Assembly: GCA_963764565.1 (NCBI GenBank) | Contig: CAVXTD010000006.1 | Coordinates: 22,766 to 86,765 of the forward strand | Direction of reading: 5' to 3' | Length of the DNA stretch: 64,000 bases | Origin: DATBLE01 sp963764565 | Lineage (GTDB): Bacteria; Actinomycetota; Thermoleophilia; Gaiellales; Gaiellaceae | Shown here: positions 1-9,856 of the stretch, piece after piece | Numbering within the stretch: position 1 is the stretch's first letter | Layout: each line of letters opens with the position of its first letter | The notes under the pieces: generated by a model | What the model saw: only the letters and a program-made list of their open reading frames with translations | Told to the model about the DNA's origin: nothing | The model's database searches: none | Translations under genes and position numbers: made by a program

Positions 1-1019
1 CTCGTCGCCTGGCACGCGCTTGACGCTGTACTCGGCGGTGACACCGACGACGAGCACGCGGTTCGACTGGTTCGCGACCGTGTGCGACCACGACAGGGTG
101 CTCCCCGAGCTGGCGCTCGACGCCGAGGAGGCCGTGTCGTAGGTGACGCCGCCCGACGCGGAGGACTCCTTCCGCTCGACGTTCGCCTGGATGCCGACGA
201 TCGTGTTCCCGCTCGGGATGCTGAACCCGAAGTTGGTCGCGTCGAGGTTGGCGCTCGTTCCGCTCGCGGCGACGCTCGCGGTCGCGTAGACGTTGTTGCT
301 CGAGACGATGTTGGCAGGAGCTCGTCCATCCCGCCCCGGTCGCCGCGGCGCGTGTGCTCGACGACCCGGCCGATCCGACGATGGTCACGTTGCCGCCGGC
401 TTCGACTGTGCTCGCGCTGCCGGTGATCTGGCCGCCGTTCTGGAGCTGGAGGCAGTTCCGCGCGGCGACGGAGCCCGGGAATCGAGACCGTGTCGATCGT
501 CAGGCAGCCGGTCGGGCTGTCCTGGTAGAAGCGGCTCCAGGCGGAGACGCTCGCTCCGTCGCTGATGCCCTTCACCGTCACCGTGCGATGCAGGGTGTGG
601 GTCAGCGGGGCGCCGCCGGTCGGGCTCGGGGCCGTCCCGGTCGACGTGAGCGTCCAGACGTAGGTCGACGTGTTGAGCACGCCGCAGTAGCTCGTCGACC
701 CTCCCTCCAAAGACATCGCCGTCGGCGAGGAGCACGCAGGCAGAGCCGTTGCGGTCTTGGCGTTCAACGCGTTCCCGAGCACAGCCAGCGCCGCGTTCAT
801 GCCGGCCTCCGCCAGGGAGTAGGCGTCGGCTCGGTTCTCATTCTGGGCGGTGCTACGCGCCTGGGAGCTCGTGAAATAGACGACCGATGTCGCCGAGACG
901 GCGAGCACGGTCAGGATCCCGAGCGCCATCACGAGGGCGACTCCGCGCTCCTCCCGCAGCCGTCGAGCCAACCGGGAGCCGGCGGGGAACCTGGGCAGGC
1001 GATGTCCGAAGGCGCGCAT
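1..1019 (-). pseudogene. PilX-like pilus-assembly protein, 5' part, frameshifted and cut by window edge
   Basis: Reads leftward from ATG at 1017-1019. The N-terminus has a basic stretch, then EERGVALVMALGILTVLAV (single membrane segment) and YFTSSQARSTAQNENRADAY, the classic PilX/minor-pilin-like start found in type IV pilus clusters. Two single-base frameshifts interrupt it, near 479 (in a CCCGGG run) and near 316. Frame-corrected, the later part carries a Ser/Thr-rich exported domain with NLDATNFGFSIPSG and NTIVGIQANVERK, a conserved surface-protein stretch. It continues beyond base 1. It is divergent from the prepilin gene at 1115. It may be a real pseudogene or carry assembly indels. Confidence 0.6.
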
Positions 1020-1114
1020 CGGCAGTTCTGGTATCGGCTGTGCGCCGCCGCGGGCCTGACGCTCGCACGAGGGATGCGCTCTAGCCCTCGGTGTGGCTTG
1101 CCGATATCTGGGGT

Positions 1115-1633
1115 GTGAAGCGACTGCTTGCGCGACTGCGCACCGACGGCGGGTTTGGCCTCGTCGAGCTGATGATCGCCATGGTCATGCTCAACATCGG
1201 CCTGCTCGCGCTGATGGCTGCGTTCGTCAACGGCGTGATCACGTCCCGTCGCTCCGGGCGCGTCGCCACCGCCTCTACCTTGGCGGACTCGCAGCTCGAG
1301 CTCTACCGGGCCCTGACCTACTCGGCGATCGCAATCGACCCGTCGTCGATCCCGAGCTCTGCCCCGTACACCACGGACGCCGCCTATTCCGCGTCGCTCG
1401 TGACCGGGACCTGCTCCGGCCAGGTGTCGGCCAACCCGCAGTGCAACGCGAGCCGCACGCTGACGGGTCCCGATCACGGCACGTACGAGGTCGACACCTA
1501 CATCGTCGGGTTGACGCCCCAAAACGGACGGCAGACGAAGCAGGTCACCGTTGTCGTCCGGGATACGAAGCGGCTCAACGGCCCTGCGCTCATCCGCCGC
1601 TCCTCCCTCTTCGACGCCTCGACGGGGACGTAA
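1115..1633 (+). CDS. type IV prepilin-like protein (PilV/PilE-type)
   Basis: A short basic leader is followed by the prepilin peptidase site GG|FGLVELMIAMVMLNIG: Phe+1 and Glu+5 with a hydrophobic helix, the hallmark of type IV pilins and pseudopilins processed by PilD. The mature part is about 155 residues with two cysteines (TCSGQVSANPQC) and many Ser/Thr. A GTG at 1091 is an alternative start, but GTG 1115 gives a more typical 13-residue leader. It lies 2 bases upstream of the PilC gene, so the pair is probably co-transcribed. Expected role: minor pilin in a type IV pilus or secretion pseudopilus. Confidence 0.75.
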   Translation: MKRLLARLRTDGGFGLVELMIAMVMLNIGLLALMAAFVNGVITSRRSGRVATASTLADSQLELYRALTYSAIAIDPSSIPSSAPYTTDAAYSASLVTGTCSGQVSANPQCNASRTLTGPDHGTYEVDTYIVGLTPQNGRQTKQVTVVVRDTKRLNGPALIRRSSLFDASTGT

Positions 1634-1635
1634 CG

Positions 1636-2847
<1,212 letters not shown>

Positions 2848-2890
2848 CCGCCGCGGTTGTTGGTCGGTCGGTGGCTGCCCGCGACGGCTA

Positions 2891-3427
2891 CTAACCGTCG
2901 ATTGCCGCGACGACCCACTTGTGAAGAAGGAGGCCCTCGACGCGCTGCATCGTGATCGTGTGGCGCCGCTGCCGCTCGTTGAACAGGACCCGTCCCGACG
3001 ATGCTCTCACCTTCCACGTCTCTTTCGTGACGAGCGTCGCTCGGTTTCCGCTCACTCGGGTCGACGTGATTTTGACTCTCGGGAGATCGACGTTGGGCCG
3101 GCCACGAGGCCAATGGGAGACCTGGCTCTCGATCTTCGCTCGTGCCCGCCCGACGTATCGCGACTCCAGTCGGTAGCGGGCCAGACGCGCCTGGGCGGCA
3201 TTGTCGCTTCTCGCAAACGTGTAGTACGGGAGCCTGGCGGTGAGAGTGGCGTTGGCGATGTACGCCGTGCAGACCTCGAGCCGGCGATCGAGCAGGCCTG
3301 CGCACTCGGTCACCGTTGCGCGGGCACCGATGGTGGAGTCTCCGCCTTCGGCCGCCAGCGGTGCCGCGATCGCCGCGAGCACGGCGACGGCGGCCGCGGT
3401 GCGCAGTCTCAGGCTCGGAGCGAACAC
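2891..3427 (-). CDS. secreted hypothetical protein
   Basis: About 178 residues from a GTG start. The N-terminus LRTAAAVAVLAAIAAPLAAE reads as a signal peptide. The mature protein has repeated basic/Tyr stretches (YRLESRYVGRARAKIESQVS) and a C-terminal beta-rich region with LVTKETWKVRASSGRVLFNE, reminiscent of small secreted beta-sheet proteins. I do not recognise a family. The frame stays open upstream to an ATG at 3544, but that start would overlap the divergent gene at 3510, so the shorter form is preferred. Confidence 0.55.
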   Translation of the reverse strand: MFAPSLRLRTAAAVAVLAAIAAPLAAEGGDSTIGARATVTECAGLLDRRLEVCTAYIANATLTARLPYYTFARSDNAAQARLARYRLESRYVGRARAKIESQVSHWPRGRPNVDLPRVKITSTRVSGNRATLVTKETWKVRASSGRVLFNERQRRHTITMQRVEGLLLHKWVVAAIDG

Positions 3428-3509
3428 CGCGCTGAACGCTAGACGAACCGCGCATCCTCCCGGCCTTCGCAGGCCCTGAGAACGAGCGCTCGGTGAGTAG
3501 AGTGGCACC

Positions 3510-4439
3510 GTGAAGCTCGGCGCGCTCGTTTGGCCGCAGTACACCGACTTCGACTCTCTCCGCGAGACGGGCGCGCTCGTCGACCGGCTCGGCTTCGACT
3601 CGCTCTGGACGTGGGATCACGTCTACCCGATCGTCGGCAACCCGGAAGGGCCGATGTTCGAGGGGTATCTGACACTGGCGTCGTGGGCCGAGAACACCGA
3701 GCAGGTCCAGCTTGGGCTGATGGTCGGCGCGAACACGTTTCGCAACCCGGCCCTCGTCGTGAAGATGGTGACCACGCTTGACCACGTGAGCGGCGGGAGG
3801 ATGGTGCTCGGGATCGGCGGGGCGTGGTTCGAGACCGAGCACACCGCGTTCGGGATCGATTTCGGCTCGGGGTTCGGCGAGCGCCTCGACCGGCTCGACG
3901 AGGCGGTCGAGTTGATGCGCGCGATGCTGCCCGGCGGGCCCGCCTCCGCCCGCGGTCCCGTCTACGCGGCGAAAGACGTGCTGAACAACCCGCCGCCCGT
4001 CCGCGACCGCATGCCGATCGTGATCGGCGGGAGCGGCGAGCGGAAGACGCTCGCGACCGTCGCCCGCTACGCGGACGGCTGGAACACGAGCGGGGACATC
4101 GAGACCGTCAAGCACAAGGACGAGGTGCTGCGCCGCTGGTGCGACGAGGTCGGCCGCGACGAGTCGGAGATCGAGCGCACGCTCGTGGGCGGGACTCCGA
4201 TCATCCGTGACACCGAGCAGGAGGCCCGCAAGGTCGCCGCGGCGATGGCCGAGCGCAACCAGGGCTGGCGCGGCCCGAAGGACGGTCCGTTCGGCCCGGC
4301 CGAGCTGGTCGCCGAAGCGTGGGCGCCCTACCTCGAGCTCGGCTTCGACCACGTATACGTCGACTGCCCTGCCCCGTTCGACCACGAGACGCTCGAGCGG
4401 CTGGCCCGCGAGGTCAAACCGATGCTCGACGCCCGCTGA
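3510..4439 (+). CDS. LLM-class (luciferase-like) F420-dependent oxidoreductase
   Basis: 309 residues with the bacterial-luciferase-like TIM-barrel layout: SLWTWDHVYP near residue 32, LGLMVGANTFRNPALVVKM near 70, DHVSGGRMVLGIGGAWFETE near 93, and MPIVIGGSGERKTLATVARY near 170. In actinobacteria such proteins mostly use coenzyme F420 (inference from family, not from a diagnostic residue). GTG start. The gene stands alone; substrate cannot be predicted. Confidence 0.85.
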   Translation: MKLGALVWPQYTDFDSLRETGALVDRLGFDSLWTWDHVYPIVGNPEGPMFEGYLTLASWAENTEQVQLGLMVGANTFRNPALVVKMVTTLDHVSGGRMVLGIGGAWFETEHTAFGIDFGSGFGERLDRLDEAVELMRAMLPGGPASARGPVYAAKDVLNNPPPVRDRMPIVIGGSGERKTLATVARYADGWNTSGDIETVKHKDEVLRRWCDEVGRDESEIERTLVGGTPIIRDTEQEARKVAAAMAERNQGWRGPKDGPFGPAELVAEAWAPYLELGFDHVYVDCPAPFDHETLERLAREVKPMLDAR

Positions 4440-4503
4440 CACGCGGTTTCGTGTCGGGCTCGGTCTCCTTCCGCCCCGCATGGGCGAGTCCCCGCCTCTC
4501 CTT

Positions 4504-4574
4504 GTAACACTGTGTTACTTGTGCCGGAAGCGCTCTTGCGGCAAAGGTCGCTGGGGCTCGTAACACTGTGTTAC
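4504..4574. repeat. pair of perfect 15-bp dyads GTAACACTGTGTTAC
   Basis: Two identical palindromes at 4504-4518 and 4560-4574, 56 bases apart, in the 194-bp gap between the LLM oxidoreductase and the EamA transporter. The first, extended to 22 bases on the minus strand (CAAGTAACACAGTGTTACAAGG, 4500-4521), is identical to a copy inside polA near 59734. The dyad has the shape of a TetR- or GntR-type operator, or it may be a small dispersed palindromic element. The remaining gap sequence shows nothing else. Confidence 0.85.
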
Positions 4575-4633
4575 TTACCCGGTTTCGGTGTCCGGAGCCG
4601 CGGTGAGACTCGGGTCGTGAAGCGACGGCCGGC

Positions 4634-5482
4634 GTGATCGCTGTTCTGGGCGGCCTCGGCGCCGCTGTCGCCTGGGCGATCACGATGCTGACCGCTTCCA
4701 GGGCGAGCCCGCTGATCGGGTCGCAGGCGACGCTCGCGTGGGTGATGCTGACCGGCCTCGTCATCGTCGGGCCGGTGACGCTGGCCGAGGGCAAGCCGGA
4801 GGCGCTCGACGGCGGCGCGCTCACCTGGCTCGTGCTTGCGGGCGCCGGAAACGTCGCCGGGCTCCTGCTCGTCTACAGCGGCTTGCGGATCGGGAAAGTC
4901 GGCGTGGTCGCGCCGATCTCCTCCTCGGAAGGGGCGGTGGCTGCGGTGATCGCAGTGGCCGCCGGCGAGCACCTGGGCTTTGGCACCGGGGTCGCGCTCG
5001 GAGTGATCGCGGTCGGCATCGTCCTCGCTGCGCGGGAGTCGTCGGCGGTGCCCGACGACGAGCGGGACGACCCCCGCGCCGCCCTCTTCGCCCTCGGCGC
5101 AGCAGGGGCGTTCGGCCTGGGCCTGTACTCGACCGGCCGGGCGAGCGTTGACCTGCCGATCGCGTGGGCGGTGCTGCCGCCGCGCCTCCTCGGGGTCGCC
5201 TTCGTCACCCTGCCGCTTCTCTTCGCCGGAAAGCTGCGCCTGACCCGCGCAGCCGCGCCGTACGTGATCGCGTCGGGGATCGCCGAAGTCGGCGGTTTCG
5301 CCTCGTATGCGATCGGAGCCCGCCACGGGATTGCGGTCAGTGCGGTCCTCGCCTCGCAGTTCGCGGCGATCGCGACGCTGGCGGCGGCGTTCCTCTTCCG
5401 AGAGCGGCTGGGCCGCTCGGGCGTGCTCGGCGTGGTCGTGATCGCCGCCGGTGTCGCGGCGGTCAGCGCGCTGCGGGTTTAG
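4634..5482 (+). CDS. EamA/DMT-family membrane transporter
   Basis: 282 residues, about ten hydrophobic helices in two repeats. Each half shows an EamA-like end: SSSEGAVAAVIAVAAGEHLG and VLASQFAAIATLAAAFLFRE, followed by a helix of Gly/Val/Ile. Drug/metabolite-superfamily members export or import small metabolites; the substrate is unknown. GTG start at 4634 follows two GTAACAC dyads 60-130 bases upstream, which could act as operators. Convergent with the ABC permease gene, overlapping by 4 bases. Confidence 0.82.
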   Translation: MIAVLGGLGAAVAWAITMLTASRASPLIGSQATLAWVMLTGLVIVGPVTLAEGKPEALDGGALTWLVLAGAGNVAGLLLVYSGLRIGKVGVVAPISSSEGAVAAVIAVAAGEHLGFGTGVALGVIAVGIVLAARESSAVPDDERDDPRAALFALGAAGAFGLGLYSTGRASVDLPIAWAVLPPRLLGVAFVTLPLLFAGKLRLTRAAAPYVIASGIAEVGGFASYAIGARHGIAVSAVLASQFAAIATLAAAFLFRERLGRSGVLGVVVIAAGVAAVSALRV

Positions 5483-6267
5483 TACGTCTCGAGTGAGGCG
5501 CGGCGTCGCCCCTCGTACTCGAACCAGCGGACGAGCGTGAACGCCACCGTCGCGTACGCCGCGCCGACCGCCGCCTCGGTCCAGACGAGGCCCGAGACCG
5601 AGCCGAGGCTCGCCCCGGCGGCGATCTCACGGGCGGCTGCGATCCCGTGCGTCAACGGCATCAGCCGCCCGATCTGCGCCAGCCAGCCGGGGAGGGCATC
5701 GAGCGGGATATTCACTCCGCAGAGCAGCCACATCAGGTAGTAGGCGATGTTCGCCGACATGAACACGTCCCGGGCGCGTAGCCCGATCGAGCCGATCGTC
5801 AGCCCGAACGCCGTGCACGACGAGACGCTGACGAGGACGACGAGCGCGAGCGCGGGGATGCTGGTCAGCGGCGGGTCGAAGCGGAGCAGGACCCGGCCCA
5901 TCAGGAACCCCCAGGCGGAGACGACCAGCCCGCTGGCGAGCACCGGCAGGGCGCGGCCCATGAAGACGGCGAAGCGGCTGGCCGGGCTGGCCAGGAGCGG
6001 CGAGAGCGTCTGGTAGTTGCGCTCGTTCGCGATCGTCATCGTCCCAGCGAACACCGCCGACATCGCCGAGGCCTGCACCGCGTTGCCGACGACGAAGAAG
6101 GCGTCGTCCTTCAGCCCGCTGTACCGGCCGAGGTACGCGAAGAAGAGGATCTGGAAGACGGGCCCGATCAGCATCGTCGGGATGTACATCGAGGGTCTGA
6201 TCCAGTTGAAGAGGCCGCGGTAGGCGATCACGCCGCCGACGAAGAAGATCCGCAGGAAGGCTGTCAC
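5479..6267 (-). CDS. ABC-2 type transporter permease
   Basis: 262 residues, intact. Six hydrophobic segments with the ABC-2 pattern: N-terminal AYRGLFNWIRPSMYIPTMLI, central NERNYQTLSPLLASPASR and C-terminal NIPLDALPGWLAQIGRLMP followed by LTHGIAAAREI. It is the last gene of a leftward cluster (ATPase-permease fusion, two frameshifted permeases, this gene). The genes overlap by 4 bases, consistent with one operon for an exporter of unknown substrate (drug, lipid or polysaccharide). Confidence 0.85.
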   Translation of the reverse strand: MTAFLRIFFVGGVIAYRGLFNWIRPSMYIPTMLIGPVFQILFFAYLGRYSGLKDDAFFVVGNAVQASAMSAVFAGTMTIANERNYQTLSPLLASPASRFAVFMGRALPVLASGLVVSAWGFLMGRVLLRFDPPLTSIPALALVVLVSVSSCTAFGLTIGSIGLRARDVFMSANIAYYLMWLLCGVNIPLDALPGWLAQIGRLMPLTHGIAAAREIAAGASLGSVSGLVWTEAAVGAAYATVAFTLVRWFEYEGRRRASLETY

Positions 6268-7051
6268 GGGCGGTTGCTCATGTCAGCGAGAGCGTCGCGT
6301 TCCTGCGGGCCGCCGTCTCGAAGTAGCGGAGGAACAGCGATCCCGACCAGGAGGTAGGCGCCGCCGAGCGCCACCGTCATCCCGATGTCGGGCCACGGCG
6401 AGCCGCCGAGCGCCGCCGCACGGAGGCCGCGGACACCCCACGTGGGCGCAAGCGCCCAGGCGATCGGATGCGACCAGCCGGGAAGCAAAGAGAGGGGAAC
6501 GAGCATGCCGGTGACGAGCAGCACCGGCCACTCGAGCATGTTCGAGAGCGCGTTCGCGTGCCGGTAGAGCACGAACGTGGTCGCAAATAGGAGGCCGAGC
6601 AGGCCGAGCCCGAGGATCGTCGCGGGCACGGCAACGACGAACGCGAAAGGGTGCGCGATCGTGAAGGGGATCCCGAAGACGAACCGCCCCCAGGCGAGCG
6701 TCGAGGCCAGTGAGTAGACGCCGATCGTCGACGTGGCGACCGTCAGCGGCAGCAGCACGAGGATGAACGGTGCCGGCGCCGAGACCAGCACCTCGAGCGT
6801 GCCCTGCCAGCGCTGCCACTGGATTGCGCCCCCCGAGCCGAACAGCGTCGAGGACCAGATCCCGTAGACCGCAGACGCCGAGCGACGCGTAGAACAGCGT
6901 CCCGGGCCGGCCGCCCGCTCGGAACATGTAGTAGGCGACCGTCGCGACCAGCAGCGGCATGAAGATCGACGTGAGCAGGAAGAACACCGACAGCGTCAGG
7001 CTCTTGACGTGGAAACGGAGGCCGACTCGCGAGCAGGCGGACGGTTCTCAT
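6264..7051 (-). pseudogene. ABC-2 permease with two frameshifts
   Basis: Start ATG at 7049-7051 overlaps the upstream permease stop (ATGA). Frame-corrected, the protein begins MRTVRLLASR, continues VFFLLTSIFMPLLVATVAYY and RAGGRPGTLFYASLG, then GTLEVLVSAPAPFILVLLPL and LLPGWSHPIAWALAPTWGVR. Single-base shifts lie near 7020 and near 6870; each is repaired by removing one base. The 3' part from 6791 downstream is intact. It closely resembles the permease half of the fusion gene at 7977-9710. Either a recent pseudogene or an assembly problem. Confidence 0.7.
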
Positions 7052-7834
7052 GCGCGCTCCAGGGTCGCGTGGATCCGGCTCATCCGCTCGAGCAGGCGGA
7101 TCAGCCCGTACCCGGCGAGCGCGTAGAGCGCGCCGACCAGGGCCTCGGCGGCGACAAGCCCGCCGACGTGGCCGAACGATGCGCCGTCTGCGAGCTTCCG
7201 CGCCGCCTCGATCCCGTGCGTGAGTGGAAGGCCCTGGGCGAGCGTGGACATCCAGCCGGGCAGGTCGGAGAGCGCGACGTTCGCCCCGGTGAAGACGAGC
7301 AGGATCCCGAAGACGATGTTCGAGAGCGTCGCCGTGTCCCGTGCCAGGAGGCCGATCCCGGCCGTCGACAGGCCGAGGCCCGTCGTCGACGGCTGCGCTC
7401 ACGAGCAGGACCAGCGCGATTGCGGGAATCGCCGACGCCGGGACGTCGATCCGGAGGATCGCGCCGCCGGCCGCGAAGGCGAACGCGGCGACGAGGAACC
7501 CGTTCAAGATCACCGGCAGCGACCGCCCGAGGAAGAGCGGGATTCGCTTCGCGGGCGTGACGAGCACAGCGCCGAGCGTGTTCTGGTACCGCTCGCCCGC
7601 GATCGTATTCGTCATCGCAAAGACGCACGGGATCGCCGCGTACTGCATCGCGTTGCCGACGACGTAGAACTCGTCCGTCCGGATGCCGGCCGCCCGGCCG
7701 ATGTAGACGAACAGCAGGATCTGAGAGATCGGTGCGATTACGAAGGTCGGAATCAGGATCCAGGGCGAGAGCCAGCCGAAGAGCGCGCGGTAGCTGAGCA
7801 GCCCGCCGACGAAGAACACGCGGAGCGAGGTCAT
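7048..7834 (-). pseudogene. ABC-2 permease with one frameshift
   Basis: Starts at ATG 7832-7834 with LRVFFVGGLLSYRALFGWLS and runs in frame through NTIAGERYQNTLGAVLVTPA to ALVLLVSAAV. A single-base shift near 7392 then moves the frame. The end is read as LPGWMSTLAQGLPLTHGIEA to the stop at 7048. It is similar in sequence to the permease at 5479-6267. The start codon lies inside a perfect 9-bp hairpin (7831-7852), which would sequester it in the transcript. Confidence 0.7.
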
Positions 7835-7951
7835 GGAGCGGAGGCTCCATGACCTCGGGGGAGGGGTCCGAGGGGAACCGGGAGGTTCCCCGACTGGCAT
7901 TGGCCTCTGAAAGAAGGGGGCCCGTGGGGGAAACATGGTTTCCCCCACGGG
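7831..7951. repeat. three consecutive perfect hairpins between ABC genes
   Basis: Inverted repeats with stems at 7831-7839/7844-7852 (9 bp, includes the permease start codon), 7872-7879/7884-7891 (8 bp, GGGGAACC) and 7921-7934/7938-7951 (14 bp, CCCGTGGGGGAAAC). The third belongs to a family with GGGGGAAAC arms also seen at 14911-14939 and 25277-25303. Without a T-run they are not textbook terminators. They may be REP-like elements or mRNA-stability hairpins. Confidence 0.75.
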
Positions 7952-7976
7952 AGTGAGCCGAAGGCGAACGACGACG

Positions 7977-9710
7977 TCATGTGAGCGAGAGCGTGGCCCG
8001 GGCGCGCGCCGAGCGCAGCAACCAGTCGAGCAGCACGGCGCCGGCCAGCGTGTAGCCGACTCCGAGCGCCAGGCACACGCCGAGGTCGGTCAGCACCGGC
8101 GTGCCGTTCGCAGCGTCCCGGATCGCGCGCATGCCCCAGGTCGGCGCCAGCGTTCGTGAGATCCACTGAACCGGGCCGGGGAACTGGCTCAACGGAACCA
8201 GGAACCCGCAGATCATCCAGACCGGATACTCGAGCAGGTTGCCGAGCGCCCAGGCGGTCCGGTAGCGGACGAACGCAACCGCAATCAGGAACCCGCACAT
8301 GCCGATCGAGACGATCGTGCCCACGACCGCCGCGCAGAAGAGCGGCCAATCGTGGACGTGCACGTGGATGCCGAAGAGCACTCGGCCCCACAGGAGTGTC
8401 GAGAACATCGAGTACAGCCCGATCGACGCCATCGCGATCGTCACGGGCAGGAGTACGAGCGAGAACGGTGCCGGTGTGGTCACGAGCACCTCGAGGGTTC
8501 CGTGCCAGCGCTCGCGCTGGAGCGCCGCTCCGGCCGCGGTGCTCGTCGCCCCCCAGATGCCCATGACGGCGGCCCCGAGCCCGGCGTACGCGAGCGCGTG
8601 CTCGTTCCCCGCCCTGTACATGAAGAACGCGACGGTCGCGAAGAAGATCGGGTAGACGATCGCGAGCAGCCCGTTGAACGACGAGGTGGACAGCATCTTC
8701 ATGTGCATCAGCCAGCCGATGCCGATGAGTCGGAGGTTTCTCATCAGCTCGCCGACGAGGGCGACGTAGGCATCCTCGAGCGTCGGCTCGCGTGCGGCGA
8801 CGCGCCCGATCGTCGCTCCGTCCAGCAGCCCGAGCAGCGTCTGCGTCAGCTCGAGCCCCTTCGCCGACTGGACGAGCAGCACCTGCGCCTGGTCTCGCTC
8901 CTCGACCGACACGGACGTGACGCCGGACGCTGCGCGCAGCCGTTCGACCGCGGCGTCGTCGACGCCGAACGCCTCGATCTCGATCACGGTCCGGTCGGCG
9001 ACGATCGCCTTCAGGTCGCGCGGCGTCCCCTCGGCGACGATCTCGCCCTTGTTGATCACCGCGATCCGGTCGCAGAGGTCGTCGGCCTCGAACATGTAGT
9101 GCGTCGTCAGCAGCACGGTCTTGCCGGCCTCGGTCAGTCCCGCGATCGTCTTCCGCAGCTCGCGCGCGCCGACGGGGTCGACGCCGATCGTCGGCTCGTC
9201 GAGGAACACGACCGGCGGGTCGTGGAGCAGGCCACGTGCGATGTGGAGGCGCTGGCGCATGCCACGTGAATACCCCTCGACGCGCTCCTTTTCGCGGCCC
9301 GCGAGACCGACGAGCTCGAGCAGCTCGGCGATCCGCGGGCGCTGCTCGCGCGGCGGCACCGCGTACAGCTCGGCGAAGTAGCGCAGGTTGTCGAGCGCGG
9401 AGAGCCGCTCGTAGAGGCCGCGCTCGCCGCCGAAGACGTAGCCGATCCGCTTGCGCACCTCGCGCGCGTCCTTGACGACGTCCAGGCCGAGAACGCTCGC
9501 CGACCCCGAGGTGGGGATCAGCAGCGTGATCAGCATCTTGATCGTGGTCGTCTTCCCGGCGCCGTTCGGCCCGAGCAGCCCGAACAGCTCGCCTTCCGGC
9601 ACCTCGAACGAGACGCCGCGCACCGCTTCGACCTCGATCATGCGACGCCGGAGGATTCCGGTCGAAGTCCTGTACGTCCGCTTCAGCTCTCGTGCCTCGA
9701 TCGCCGCCAT
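7977..9710 (-). CDS. ABC exporter: ATP-binding domain fused to ABC-2 permease
   Basis: About 577 residues. The N-terminal ~320 residues are an ABC ATPase: Walker A GPNGAGKTTTIKML, signature YSRGMRQRLHIARGL, Walker B PVVFLDEPTIGVDP and switch His (LLTTHYMFEADDL), then a DrrA-like C-terminal region. A six-helix permease follows from MRNLRLIGIGWLMHMKML. Usually these are separate genes. The junction contains GAGCTGATGAG, where a TGA/ATG overlap would exist one base out of frame, so the fusion might be natural or caused by an indel. An upstream ATG at 9734 is an alternative start. First gene of the leftward export cluster. Confidence 0.85.
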   Translation of the reverse strand: MAAIEARELKRTYRTSTGILRRRMIEVEAVRGVSFEVPEGELFGLLGPNGAGKTTTIKMLITLLIPTSGSASVLGLDVVKDAREVRKRIGYVFGGERGLYERLSALDNLRYFAELYAVPPREQRPRIAELLELVGLAGREKERVEGYSRGMRQRLHIARGLLHDPPVVFLDEPTIGVDPVGARELRKTIAGLTEAGKTVLLTTHYMFEADDLCDRIAVINKGEIVAEGTPRDLKAIVADRTVIEIEAFGVDDAAVERLRAASGVTSVSVEERDQAQVLLVQSAKGLELTQTLLGLLDGATIGRVAAREPTLEDAYVALVGELMRNLRLIGIGWLMHMKMLSTSSFNGLLAIVYPIFFATVAFFMYRAGNEHALAYAGLGAAVMGIWGATSTAAGAALQRERWHGTLEVLVTTPAPFSLVLLPVTIAMASIGLYSMFSTLLWGRVLFGIHVHVHDWPLFCAAVVGTIVSIGMCGFLIAVAFVRYRTAWALGNLLEYPVWMICGFLVPLSQFPGPVQWISRTLAPTWGMRAIRDAANGTPVLTDLGVCLALGVGYTLAGAVLLDWLLRSARARATLSLT

Positions 9711-9856
9711 CGGGACGGAAACGTACCTGCGCATCCGGGCGATTCCGGTGCGGGTCTCCGTACCGATCGCTGCCAGAACCCTTACAAGGCTCTTCGCCTA
9801 CTCTCAGGTTGACCCAGCATCCTGGGGAGATCCGACGGGCGACGGAGAGGCAGACG

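Noticed and set aside
7831..7951. Riboswitch or Rho-independent terminator
   Set aside because: Three simple hairpins without a T-run or ligand-binding core; better described as repeats.
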